Assembly (NCBI RefSeq): GCF_000379525.1
Contig: NZ_KB902542.1
Span: forward strand, 77,198 to 141,197
Length of the DNA: 64,000 nt
Source of the DNA: Lamprocystis purpurea DSM 4197
Lineage (GTDB): Bacteria > Pseudomonadota > Gammaproteobacteria > Chromatiales > Chromatiaceae
Direction of reading: 5' to 3'
Shown piece by piece: positions 11,293-19,850 of this stretch. A program made the translations under genes and the position numbers. Position 1 is the first letter of the stretch. Every line of letters begins with the position of its first letter. Below the pieces are notes generated by a model. The model was not told the DNA's origin, searched no databases, and saw only the letters and a program-made list of their open reading frames with translations.

Positions 11293-12879
11293 TCAGGCGG
11301 CGTCCGCGAGCCCGTGCAGGCGTGCCTCACACAGCAGCCGCAGGTCGGTGAGCGAGAGCGCCGACGGCAGCGGGCCGGTCTGTGCGGCACCAACGCCCGC
11401 TCGCGCGTTGGTCAGTTGACGCAGGACGATCCGGTATTCGCGCCGTGCCGCATCGCCACGGCCGGCATCGCGATGACATTCGGCCAGTTGGAAATGGGCC
11501 GGCCAATGCTCCGGACGCTGGTAGATGGCGCGCCGCAGCGCGTCGACAGCCTCGTCCAGGTCACCCCGGGCGCGGGCGATGCGGCCGAGCAAGACCAGCG
11601 CGTCCACTGACCAGGCATCGGCGTCCAGCACCTGCCGCGCCGCGGTCCGGGCGGCCTCCAGGTCGCCACGCTCCAGCAACAGGTGCGCTTGCAGGGTCAT
11701 GCACTCGGGGTCTGTCGCGGCGGCGACGCCGAGCGGGGCGAGGCAGGCAAGGGCCGCATCGACCTGCTCGGTACGCGCCAGACCGAGCGCTTCCTGGTAG
11801 CGCCGGGCGGCCGGTCGGATCGCCGCCGCGGCTTGCTCCGTGGGCGCGGCGTAGGGTCGCGTTGCGACAACCCGCGCGGCGTTCCCATCGGCAACGCGCG
11901 GATCCGGGTGCGTCCGCATGTCCGCGAGCGAGTCCGGGTTGGCGGACGGTGCAGCGCGGCGGGACGTTGCTTCCCCGCGTGTGCGTGCCTCCGCGGCCGG
12001 TGCGCTCCAGCCGTTCGGGAGTGTACCGGCAGGTGTCGCGGCGCGACCGCGGGTGGGTTCAGGAAGCCGCTCCGGCGACTGCTTGGCAAAAAACCAGACC
12101 CCTTCATGGTGCCGTGTCGGCAGCACGCCGAGGTCGTTGGCCAGCGTCTCGGCGGTACCGACGATCAGGTAGCCGTCGGGTCGCAGCAGCGCGCTCAGCC
12201 GATTCAGCACGGCGGCGCGGGTGGCCGCGTCGAAATAGATCGACAGATTGCGGTAGAAGATCAGATCGTGCCCGATGAGGTCATCAGGGAACGGCTCGGC
12301 GAGCAGGTTCAGCGGGCGAAAGCGGACCTGACGACGCACCGCCGGGGCGATCAGTCGGGTGCCGTCCGGCGCCGACGTGAACCAGCGGGCGATCAGGTCG
12401 TCCGGCATGGCGCGGAAGGAAAAGGATCGGTAGCGTCCGCCCCTGGCCTGCTCCAGAGCGCGTTCGTCCACATCGGCGGCGCTGATCTGAAACCACCGTT
12501 CCGCCTGCTCACCCCAGCGCTGGCGCAGGGCGATGGCGATGGAGTAGGGCTCCTCGCCGGTGGCGCAGCCCACTGAAAGGATACGGATCGGATCATTCGG
12601 GTCGCGCGTGTGCAGCAGCCGCGGGGCAAGGTGCTCGGTGAGCAGCCGGAAATGGTGAGGCTCGCGGTAAAAATAGGTCTCCTTGATGGTCAGCAGGCTG
12701 GTCAGCGCTTGCATGACCGCCGCATCCTCGCGCAGGCGCGTCAGGTAGACGTCGGGGGCCGTCGTGCCCAACGCCGCCATTTGCGCCTCGACGGCACGCT
12801 GCAGCCAAGCTTCTTGGTAGCCGTCGAAGTGCAACCCCAGCCGCTCCCGAATCAGCACCTTGGTCTGGGTCAGGTTCAT
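11293..12879 (-). CDS. cheR: Chemoreceptor methyltransferase CheR with TPR-like C-terminus
   Basis: A 528-residue protein; ATG at 12879 overlaps the cheB stop (ATGA). The N-terminal all-helical domain precedes the SAM-binding fold with ILSVGCATGEEPYSIAIAL (motif I). FRPLNLLAEPFPDDLIGHDLIFYRN and YLIVGTAETL complete the CheR signature. Residues beyond ~400 form TPR-like helical repeats (EALGLARTEQVDAALACL, LLERGDLEAARTAARQVL, LVLLGRIARARGDLDEAVDAL, WPAHFQLAECHRDAGRGDAA), as in WspC. It methylates receptor glutamates; the TPR part may mediate docking. A long Ala/Arg-rich linker separates the two parts. Confidence 0.9.
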   Translation of the reverse strand: MNLTQTKVLIRERLGLHFDGYQEAWLQRAVEAQMAALGTTAPDVYLTRLREDAAVMQALTSLLTIKETYFYREPHHFRLLTEHLAPRLLHTRDPNDPIRILSVGCATGEEPYSIAIALRQRWGEQAERWFQISAADVDERALEQARGGRYRSFSFRAMPDDLIARWFTSAPDGTRLIAPAVRRQVRFRPLNLLAEPFPDDLIGHDLIFYRNLSIYFDAATRAAVLNRLSALLRPDGYLIVGTAETLANDLGVLPTRHHEGVWFFAKQSPERLPEPTRGRAATPAGTLPNGWSAPAAEARTRGEATSRRAAPSANPDSLADMRTHPDPRVADGNAARVVATRPYAAPTEQAAAAIRPAARRYQEALGLARTEQVDAALACLAPLGVAAATDPECMTLQAHLLLERGDLEAARTAARQVLDADAWSVDALVLLGRIARARGDLDEAVDALRRAIYQRPEHWPAHFQLAECHRDAGRGDAARREYRIVLRQLTNARAGVGAAQTGPLPSALSLTDLRLLCEARLHGLADAA

Positions 12880-13928
12880 TCGGCGATGCCGCGGCCGGCG
12901 AGCCGGATCAGTTCGGCGGCGATGGCGGTCAATGGCAGTACCTGTTGTACGCCGCCGGCCATGATCGCCTCCCGATTCATGCCGAAGACCACCGAGCTCG
13001 CCTCGTCCTGGGCAATGGTGGTGCCGCCGGCCGCGGCGATGGCGGCGATGCCGCGCGCGCCGTCCCGGCCCATGCCGGTAAGGATGATGCCGATTGCGCT
13101 GCGCCCGGCGGTCGCGGCTACCGAGCAGAGCAAGCGGTCGCAACTCGGGCGATAGCGGTCGCCCTCCAGGCGTGGACAGAGCTGGATGGTGCGTCCCGCC
13201 AGCACCGTCAGGTGGCTGCTGGAGTCGGCCACATAGATGCGGCCGGGTACCAGTTGATCGCCGTCGCGCGCCACTTCGACCGGTAACCGACAAAGATCGT
13301 CGAGCCAGTGAGCCATGCCCGCGGCGAAGCCGTCGGAGATGTGTTGGGCAATCAGGACCGGGGCCATGAGCCCCGGCGGCAGCACCGGCAACAACTGGGC
13401 CAAGGCCTGGGGTCCGCCGGTCGACGCGGCAATGGCGATCACCGGGTGACCGGGCGGGATGGTCGTGGGGTGGTCGGGCCTGCGGTCGGGTGCGGCGGCG
13501 GCCCCCGGGTGGCGCGCGCGCAAATGCCGGATCACCGGGACGCCGGCCAGCATCCGCAGCCGCGCGGTGAAGGCCGGCCCGGCGTCCGTGTCGGGTTTGG
13601 GGATGGCATCGAGTGCGCCGCGGGCGACCGCGGCCATTGCCTGGGCGGCATCGGTGAGGTCCGAGACGACCAGGATACGGGTGGCACAGCGGTCCATGAT
13701 CTCGGCGATGGCCTGCATCCCGTCCATGACCGGCATGCGCAGGTCCATGGTCACGAGGTCGGGACGCAAACGGCCCGCCTGCTCCACCGCGGACTGACCG
13801 TCAGCCGCCTCGCCGCAGACCGTCAACCGCGGGTCGTCCTCGATCATGGCCCGCAGCAGACCGCGGGCCGTGTCACTGTCGTCCACCACCAGCACCCGCA
13901 CCGGTCCCTCGTGCCGCGCGGCGGCCAT
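12876..13928 (-). CDS. cheB: Chemoreceptor methylesterase CheB
   Basis: A 350-residue two-domain protein: an N-terminal receiver (VLVVDDSDTARGLL ... LVTMDLRMPVMDGMQA) and a C-terminal methylesterase. The catalytic triad is visible as Ser in IAASTGGPQAL, His in IAQHISDGFAAGM and Asp in GMGRDGARGI. It removes methyl groups from receptor glutamates on phosphorylation by CheA. Its start codon shares one base with the receptor stop (TGATG) and its stop overlaps cheR, so the three genes are tightly coupled. Confidence 0.93.
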   Translation of the reverse strand: MAAARHEGPVRVLVVDDSDTARGLLRAMIEDDPRLTVCGEAADGQSAVEQAGRLRPDLVTMDLRMPVMDGMQAIAEIMDRCATRILVVSDLTDAAQAMAAVARGALDAIPKPDTDAGPAFTARLRMLAGVPVIRHLRARHPGAAAAPDRRPDHPTTIPPGHPVIAIAASTGGPQALAQLLPVLPPGLMAPVLIAQHISDGFAAGMAHWLDDLCRLPVEVARDGDQLVPGRIYVADSSSHLTVLAGRTIQLCPRLEGDRYRPSCDRLLCSVAATAGRSAIGIILTGMGRDGARGIAAIAAAGGTTIAQDEASSVVFGMNREAIMAGGVQQVLPLTAIAAELIRLAGRGIAE

Positions 13929-15931
13929 CAGCCGACGCTCGCCGGTCCGGCGGCGGCCTGCCGGTCTGCTGCTGCCCGTGCGGCAGACGCGTCCGTTGCC
14001 GCGGCGTCATCAGGATGGCCGGGCGTATTCAGTTTGAAGCCTTCGACCTGGCCCTTGAGTCCCGCGGAGAGCCGCGTCATCGCCTGAGCGATGGCGGCGA
14101 TGCGCCGCACGGACCCGGCGGTGTCGGCGCTGGCGGTGACGATCTCGCGCAGGGCCACCACCACCTGGGTGCTGGCCGTGCGCTGTTGTTGACTGGAGAG
14201 GCTGATCTGCTGAGCCGCGCTGGTGGTCTGCCCGGCATCGGCAACCAGGGCGTTGAGGAACTCCGCGGCTTGGGCCGATTCGGCCATTCCCTGCGCGATG
14301 CCCGTGTTGCCCTTCTCCGAGGTGACCACCAGGCGGCTGATCGACTCCTGGATCTCGCCGACCTTGGTCTCGATCTCGCTGGTGGACTCGGTGACCGAGT
14401 CGGCCAGGCGGCGGATTTCAGCCGCCACCACGCTGAAGCGCTTGCCGGACTCACCGGCCGAGGCGGCCTCCAGCGCGGCGTTGAATGCAATCAATTTGGT
14501 CTGATCGGCCACCGTGTCGATGATCTCCATGACCCGGGAGATTTCTTTGGACTTGTGCCCCAGATCGACGATGTCGGCCAGTGCGCTCTGGCTGTCGCCG
14601 CGGATGGCCCCCATCCGGTCGGCCAGCCGCTGCATCGCCTGCGCACCCGCGCGGCTTTGATCGAAGGTGCGCCGGGCCACCTCGACCACTGATTCGGAAT
14701 ACTCGGCGATCTGCGTCGAGGACGCGGACAGCTCCTCCATGGTGGAGGTGATTTCCGCCACCGAGGCGGACATCTCGGTCGAATTGGCGGCCTGGCCATC
14801 GACCGCCTGGGCGATTTCCTGGGCGGCCCGATGCACCGCGGCGGCATTGGTATCCACCTCCGCCACCAGCGAATGCAGATGGCCGCGCATCGCATTGGCG
14901 GCGCGCGCCAGTTCAGCCAGTTCATCCTTGCCCCCGGCGGGGACGTCATGGCTGAGATCGCCGGCCGCAACCCGCTGGACCCCCTGGGTCAACAGTCGAA
15001 TCCGCCGGCTCAGTGCCCGCGCCGTCAGCAGCGCGATCCCCACGCCGACAAGCAGGGCCAGCCCGCCGCTCAGCCGGGCTTGCGTGGTGGCGTCGGACAT
15101 GGCGGTCTGATAAAGCGACCGATCCCGCGCTACCTCGGCCACCCCGAGCGGCGTACCGGAATAATCGCGAACGACCGCGGCATAGACCGCCAGTTGGCGG
15201 CCGTCAACCGTGATTTCGACTAGTTGCGGCTCCCCGGCCAGCGCCGCGCGCAGCACGGCGGGGGCGAGCAGCGCCCGCTTGCCGTAGGTCGTGGCGAAGG
15301 TCTCGATGGTGTCGTCGCTCACCAGATGCAGTCCGGCATCGACGCCGAAATTGACCTTGAATGCATCGAAGAACGGCTGGCCGAACGACATGCCGAATTC
15401 GACCACACCCAGATGCTGCCCGCCGTCGAAGACTGGGACCATCCCGCGGGCACCGAGCCCGGCGACCCCGACCTCGAGACCGCGTTGCGGGGCGCGGGTG
15501 TTATTGGCCTCCACCACCGATTTGCGGATGGCCGACAGGTCATCGCCGAACTTGTCTAGCAGGTGCAGGCGCAGGAAGGAGGTGGCGGGCGGGGTATGGA
15601 ACTGGAACTGCACCGCGCCGTAGTCCTTCGCCAGAACCTGGTAGGGCGGCAACAGGGTGGCCTGCAGCCAGGCCCGGTCGCCGGCGGCGAAATGGCTCTG
15701 CACCTCCGGCAGGTTGGCCACCAGGGCGCTGAGCGCCTGCGCCAACCGGGTTTCGGCCGCCACCCCGGCGATCAGACTCTGCATCGATTGGCGCAATTCG
15801 GCGCGCTCGGCCGTGAGGATCACCTCGCGCAGGCTGAGCAGATTGCCGTAGCCCTGGGCACTGACCGCCAGCAGGATCGCTAGGCCCATCCCCAGCATGA
15901 TGTTGGCCCAGAGGTGCAGATTCTTGAACAT
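13928..15931 (-). CDS. Methyl-accepting chemotaxis protein with periplasmic sensor
   Basis: A 667-residue receptor and the first gene of the operon. Membrane segment 1 is at about residues 10-28, followed by a ~250-residue periplasmic double-Cache-like region (FQFHTPPATSFLRLHLLDKFGDD, EVGVAGLGARGMVPVFDG). Membrane segment 2 is near residue 295 (GLALLVGVGIALLTARAL), then a HAMP domain and a long helical signalling domain whose hairpin tip reads NAALEAASAGESGKRF. No CheR-tethering pentapeptide ends the protein. The ligand cannot be told from sequence; the similar FQFHTPPA motif in other receptors suggests a small-molecule Cache sensor. Confidence 0.9.
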   Translation of the reverse strand: MFKNLHLWANIMLGMGLAILLAVSAQGYGNLLSLREVILTAERAELRQSMQSLIAGVAAETRLAQALSALVANLPEVQSHFAAGDRAWLQATLLPPYQVLAKDYGAVQFQFHTPPATSFLRLHLLDKFGDDLSAIRKSVVEANNTRAPQRGLEVGVAGLGARGMVPVFDGGQHLGVVEFGMSFGQPFFDAFKVNFGVDAGLHLVSDDTIETFATTYGKRALLAPAVLRAALAGEPQLVEITVDGRQLAVYAAVVRDYSGTPLGVAEVARDRSLYQTAMSDATTQARLSGGLALLVGVGIALLTARALSRRIRLLTQGVQRVAAGDLSHDVPAGGKDELAELARAANAMRGHLHSLVAEVDTNAAAVHRAAQEIAQAVDGQAANSTEMSASVAEITSTMEELSASSTQIAEYSESVVEVARRTFDQSRAGAQAMQRLADRMGAIRGDSQSALADIVDLGHKSKEISRVMEIIDTVADQTKLIAFNAALEAASAGESGKRFSVVAAEIRRLADSVTESTSEIETKVGEIQESISRLVVTSEKGNTGIAQGMAESAQAAEFLNALVADAGQTTSAAQQISLSSQQQRTASTQVVVALREIVTASADTAGSVRRIAAIAQAMTRLSAGLKGQVEGFKLNTPGHPDDAAATDASAARAAADRQAAAGPASVG

Positions 15932-15988
15932 CGAGACTCACCTCAGGCGGCAGGCGGCGCCAGGTCTGGTCCAGCGATCGGTTTGGTT

Positions 15989-16017
15989 AATTAAGCATAA
16001 CAGTAGCAGGGATTCAA
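15989..16017 (-). promoter_or_regulatory. Possible sigma-70 promoter for the chemosensory operon
   Basis: Read on the minus strand, TTGAAT (16017-16012) and TTAATT (15994-15989) are separated by 17 bases and lie about 58 bases upstream of the receptor start. The match is moderate and no other promoter is obvious in this gap. Confidence 0.3.
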
Positions 16018-16211
16018 CGGCAGATCAGGCCGTGGTTCGCAGGATGCACCGGCAGGTGCCGGATCACTCGCGCCCGGTGATCGGGCGGGGCTTGAAGTGG
16101 TTGCCAACCCGACGCGCTTGGGCGAGCATCGCGGTTTCCGGATCGCCGGGTGCTGACCCGCGATCCTTCGCCTTTTCCGGATGGAAAGGCGCCCTATCCG
16201 AGGACCGTCCA

Positions 16212-17210
16212 ATGCACGTGCCGTGCCTGCTGACTGCCTTGCTCTGCTGCTGGCCGCTGGTCGGCTTGGCCGAACCCTTTTCGGCCGGGCTGATTGCCGA
16301 ACGGGACTGTCCCGCGGGGATCTCGACCAAACATCAGGAAAATCCGGGTCAAGTCCGCCTGGTCCCCGGTGAGACCTATCGGGTCGTCGCACGCAATCGG
16401 GCGGAGCCGACGCATTACCAAGTGCGCATCGAGTCCGCGCGTCCGCGGGAGCGGTGGGTGGAGGTTGCGTGTGGCCGGCTCGCCCCGGCGGTCACTGATA
16501 CTCCGCGGGGGCCGGACGCGGCATCGGCACCAGTGTCCGCACCGACCAGGACCGGCGGCATGGACCAACAGTTCGTGCTGGCGGCGAGTTGGCAGCCGGC
16601 CTTCTGTGAGCAGCGCCAGGGTCGGCCCGAATGTCGCGGTCAGACCCCGACACGCGCCGATGCCAGGCAGTTCTCGCTCCACGGACTCTGGCCGCAGCCG
16701 ATCGGCCGCGCCTACTGTGGGGTGGAGCGGCCGCAGCGGGAGCATTCGGAATCCGGAGACTGGCAGCGGTTGCCCACGCCGGACCTGAAACCCGTCACCC
16801 GCGGCGCGCTGGAACAGCGGATGCCGGGGACGCTCTCCGCGCTGGAGCGCCACGAGTGGCTCAAACACGGAACCTGTTACGGCGCGGATGCGGACACCTA
16901 TTTTCGTCACTCGCTGGCCCTGCTCGATCAACTCAATGCCTCCGACGTGCGGACGCTCTTCGAAGCGAGCATCGGCCGGCGGCTGCGCGCCGAGCAGGTG
17001 CGCGACGCCTTCGACCGTGCGTTCGGCCCCGGCACCGGGGAACGGGTGCGGCTGGAATGTGACCCCGCGGGGCAGATCACTGAGTTGCGGATCGGGCTCA
17101 AGGGCGTGATCACCGACCAGTCGACCTTGGGAGACCTGATCCGCGCGGCGCCCACGCGCACCCTGGGCTGCCGCGGCGGCTGGGTGGATCGGGCGGGGCC
17201 GGGGCGTTAG
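16212..17210 (+). CDS. Secreted RNase T2 family ribonuclease
   Basis: A 332-residue protein starting at ATG 16212, the first codon before a clear signal peptide (MHVPCLLTALLCCWPLVGLA). An N-terminal ~90-residue domain precedes the enzyme. Both conserved active-site segments are present: SLHGLWPQ (CAS I, about residue 156) and HEWLKHGTC (CAS II, about residues 214-222), each supplying a catalytic His. It should cut RNA in the periplasm or outside the cell, ending in 2',3'-cyclic phosphates. The purine permease gene begins three bases after its stop, suggesting a scavenging pair that degrades RNA and takes up the released bases. Confidence 0.88.
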   Translation: MHVPCLLTALLCCWPLVGLAEPFSAGLIAERDCPAGISTKHQENPGQVRLVPGETYRVVARNRAEPTHYQVRIESARPRERWVEVACGRLAPAVTDTPRGPDAASAPVSAPTRTGGMDQQFVLAASWQPAFCEQRQGRPECRGQTPTRADARQFSLHGLWPQPIGRAYCGVERPQREHSESGDWQRLPTPDLKPVTRGALEQRMPGTLSALERHEWLKHGTCYGADADTYFRHSLALLDQLNASDVRTLFEASIGRRLRAEQVRDAFDRAFGPGTGERVRLECDPAGQITELRIGLKGVITDQSTLGDLIRAAPTRTLGCRGGWVDRAGPGR

Positions 17211-17212
17211 GC

Positions 17213-18490
17213 GTGTTCAACCTGCGCGAGGCCGGAACCACGGTCCGGACCGAGATTCTCGCCGGCTTCACGACCTGGCTCGCGATGGTCTATATCGTGG
17301 CGGTCAACCCGAGCATCCTGGCCACCACCGGCATGGACCAGGGAGCACTGTTCGTGGCGACTTGCCTGGGTGCCGGCATCGCCTCGATCGTCATGGGGGT
17401 CTATGCCAACTACCCGCTGGCGCTGGCGCCCGGTATGGGGCTGAATGCCTATTTTGCTTTCGCCGTGGTGGGCGGCATGCAGGTGCCCTGGCAGGTCGCG
17501 CTGGGTGCGGTCTTCCTGTCCGGCGTCTTATTCCTGATCGTCTCGCTGCTGCGCCTGCGCGAATGGCTGATCAATGCCATTCCATTGTCGCTCAAGCTGG
17601 GGATCGGTGCCGGCATCGGCTTCTTCCTGGCGCTGATCGGGCTGGAGCATATGGGCGTGGTCGCGGCGAGCCCGGCTACCTACGTGACTCTGGGTCAGCT
17701 CGGTAACCCCGCGACGCTGCTCGCCTGCGCCGGCTTCCTGGTGATGGCCGGACTGGCGGCGCGCGGCTTGGCCACGGCGGTGCTGATCGGTATCCTGGCG
17801 ACTGCCGCGGCCGGCATCCCGTTCGGGCTGACCACTTTTCACGGCGTGATGGCCATGCCGCCCTCCCTGGCGCCCACCTTGCTGCAGATGGACATCCCCG
17901 GCGCGCTCAGCCTGGGCGTGGTCAGTATCGTGCTGACTTTTTTCCTGGTCGACCTGCTGGACAACGCCGGCACCCTGATCGCGGTCACTCACCGCGCCGG
18001 GCTGATGCGGCCGGACGGCACGGTGCCGCGGCTCAAAGAGGCACTCACGGCGGATTCGGGCGGCGCCATGCTGGGCGCGGCGCTCGGTACCTCCACCGTC
18101 ACCAGCTACATCGAGAGCGCGGCGGGCATCCAGGCCGGCGGGCGCACCGGGCTGACGGCGGTGGTGACCGGCGTGCTGTTCCTCGCGACCCTCTTCTTCG
18201 CCCCGCTCGCCATGGCGCTGCCCGACTTCGCCACCGCGCCCGCGCTGGTGTTCGTCGCCTGCCTGATGGCACAGGCACTGCGGGATCTCAACTGGGATGA
18301 TCTGACCGACACGCTGCCGGCGGTGGTGACGGCGCTGACGATGCCGTTCACCTTCTCGATCGCCGCCGGCATCGGGTTGGGGTTCATCGTCTATGCGGTG
18401 GTCAAGACGCTCGCCGGTCGCCGGCGCGAGGTGAGCGGGGCGGTGTGGCTGATCGCGGCGGCCTCGGCGGCAAAGTTTGCGATTCAGTAG
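17213..18490 (+). CDS. NCS2/AzgA-family purine permease
   Basis: A 425-residue transporter with a GTG start two bases after the RNase stop. The N-terminus GTTVRTEILAGFTTWLAMVYIVAVNP and the APGMGLNAYFAF signature are those of the AzgA branch of NCS2 permeases (adenine, guanine, hypoxanthine). FFLVDLLDNAGTLIAVTHRAGL and GTSTVTSYIESAAGI are the other conserved loops. About 12-14 membrane helices are expected. Family call is strong; the exact base transported is not determined by sequence. Coupling to the T2 RNase is unusual and worth noting. Confidence 0.9.
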   Translation: MFNLREAGTTVRTEILAGFTTWLAMVYIVAVNPSILATTGMDQGALFVATCLGAGIASIVMGVYANYPLALAPGMGLNAYFAFAVVGGMQVPWQVALGAVFLSGVLFLIVSLLRLREWLINAIPLSLKLGIGAGIGFFLALIGLEHMGVVAASPATYVTLGQLGNPATLLACAGFLVMAGLAARGLATAVLIGILATAAAGIPFGLTTFHGVMAMPPSLAPTLLQMDIPGALSLGVVSIVLTFFLVDLLDNAGTLIAVTHRAGLMRPDGTVPRLKEALTADSGGAMLGAALGTSTVTSYIESAAGIQAGGRTGLTAVVTGVLFLATLFFAPLAMALPDFATAPALVFVACLMAQALRDLNWDDLTDTLPAVVTALTMPFTFSIAAGIGLGFIVYAVVKTLAGRRREVSGAVWLIAAASAAKFAIQ

Positions 18491-18599
18491 GCGGCAGCAT
18501 CCGGGTGCGCCGCCGGGTCGTCATCCCAGGCACCCGAGCCCGGCGTCCCGCCAGGACTCCGGTGCTCGCGATGCCTTTGAGGTTTGCGGGAAGGCTCCG

Positions 18600-19490
18600 C
18601 TAGACCCGTCGCGCATCCATCATGCGTTCGATGATCGGCTGCAGGATGATCTCCATCGCCATCCCCATCTTGCCGCCGGGCACCACCATGCTGTTACGCC
18701 GCGACATGAAGGAGTCCTTGATCATGGAGAGCAGGTAGGGGAAGCTGACTTCCAGTTTCTCCGGCTCCTTGAAGCGGATGATGACGAAACTTTCGTCGGC
18801 GGTGGGGATGTCGCGCGCGATGAACGGGTTGGAGGTGTCGACCGTGGCGACGCGCTGGAAGTTGATGTCGGTCAGTGAAAACTGGGGCGTGATATGGCGG
18901 ATGTAGTCCGGCATGCGCCGCATGATGGTGTCGACGATGGCCTCGGCCGAGTAGCCGCGCTCCAGGTTGTCACGGTGAATCTTCTGGATCCATTCCAGAT
19001 TCACGATGGGCACCACGCCCACGCCCAAGTCCACATGGGCGGCGACATTGTCTTCCTCGGTGACGACCAGCCCGTGCAGGCCTTCGTAGAAGAGCAAATC
19101 AGTGTTGTCCGGCAGATCTTCCCACGGCGTGAACTGACCGGCCGTCAGTTGGGTGCCGAGCCGGGCGTTCTGCTCCGCGGCCTCGCTGTCGCTATGGATG
19201 TAATACCGCTTCTTGCCGGTGCCGGTCTCGCCGTAGCTGTGGAATAGCCCCGCCAGCAGTTCGAAGTGGTTGGCCTCGGGGCCGAAATGACTCAGGTTGC
19301 GGTGTTCCGCGGCGGCGCGGGTGGCCTCGACCTTCATGGCGGCACGGTCGTACCGGTGAAAGCTGTCACCCTCGATGACCGCGGCAGTAATGCCGTCTCG
19401 ATAAAAAATGTGTTCGAAAGCGCGCTTGACGGTGGTCGTACCGGCGCCGGACGAGCCGGTGACGGCGACAATCGGGTGTTTCTTGGACAT
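18600..19490 (-). CDS. prk: Phosphoribulokinase
   Basis: A 296-residue enzyme, the usual length of the proteobacterial (octameric) form. The P-loop GSSGAGTTTVKRAF is at residues ~12-25; VIEGDSFHRYDR and LLFYEGLHGLVVTEEDNVAAHVDLGVGVVPIVNLEW are conserved catalytic segments. It phosphorylates ribulose 5-phosphate to ribulose 1,5-bisphosphate for the Calvin cycle, the main evidence here for autotrophy. GGGGAGAA precedes the start. It stands alone, without other cbb genes in the window, and is transcribed divergently from the hybrid kinase gene. Confidence 0.95.
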   Translation of the reverse strand: MSKKHPIVAVTGSSGAGTTTVKRAFEHIFYRDGITAAVIEGDSFHRYDRAAMKVEATRAAAEHRNLSHFGPEANHFELLAGLFHSYGETGTGKKRYYIHSDSEAAEQNARLGTQLTAGQFTPWEDLPDNTDLLFYEGLHGLVVTEEDNVAAHVDLGVGVVPIVNLEWIQKIHRDNLERGYSAEAIVDTIMRRMPDYIRHITPQFSLTDINFQRVATVDTSNPFIARDIPTADESFVIIRFKEPEKLEVSFPYLLSMIKDSFMSRRNSMVVPGGKMGMAMEIILQPIIERMMDARRV

Positions 19491-19603
19491 GGCGTTCTCC
19501 CCTTGTTCTCTCAGGTCCGGCCTAATTTACACGGCCCCAGGCACCTGGTGAGGCGCGCTCGCCGGGGTTTTGGTCGGTGCTTGGTCGTTGTCGTTCGAGA
19601 AGG

Positions 19604-19613
19604 ATTAGCTAAT
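19604..19613. promoter_or_regulatory. Short palindrome between prk and the hybrid kinase gene
   Basis: ATTAGCTAAT is a perfect 10-bp palindrome with an AT-rich flank (TATACC) in an otherwise GC-rich 360-base divergent intergenic region. It could be part of a LysR-type (CbbR-like) site or a promoter core. Nothing else recognisable was seen in 19491-19850. Confidence 0.2.
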
Positions 19614-19850
19614 ATACCATGAGTTTGGGGGCCGAGTGCCAGTGGAAATTTGTCGGGTTCTAACCGGTAACAGGGCCTTGGCGCCGCGCCGTCACGGTGC
19701 CTGGATCGGTTGACCGGGACCTTCCAGGTCGGGAAGGGGTCGCCGGGGTTGGTAGGCGCTCTTGATCAAACAATGACAACAACAGGTGTCGCTGCGCATG
19801 GGCCGTTCTTTGCGGCCCGGCGTCGGCGTTCGCCGGCGGAGTAGCGAAGC

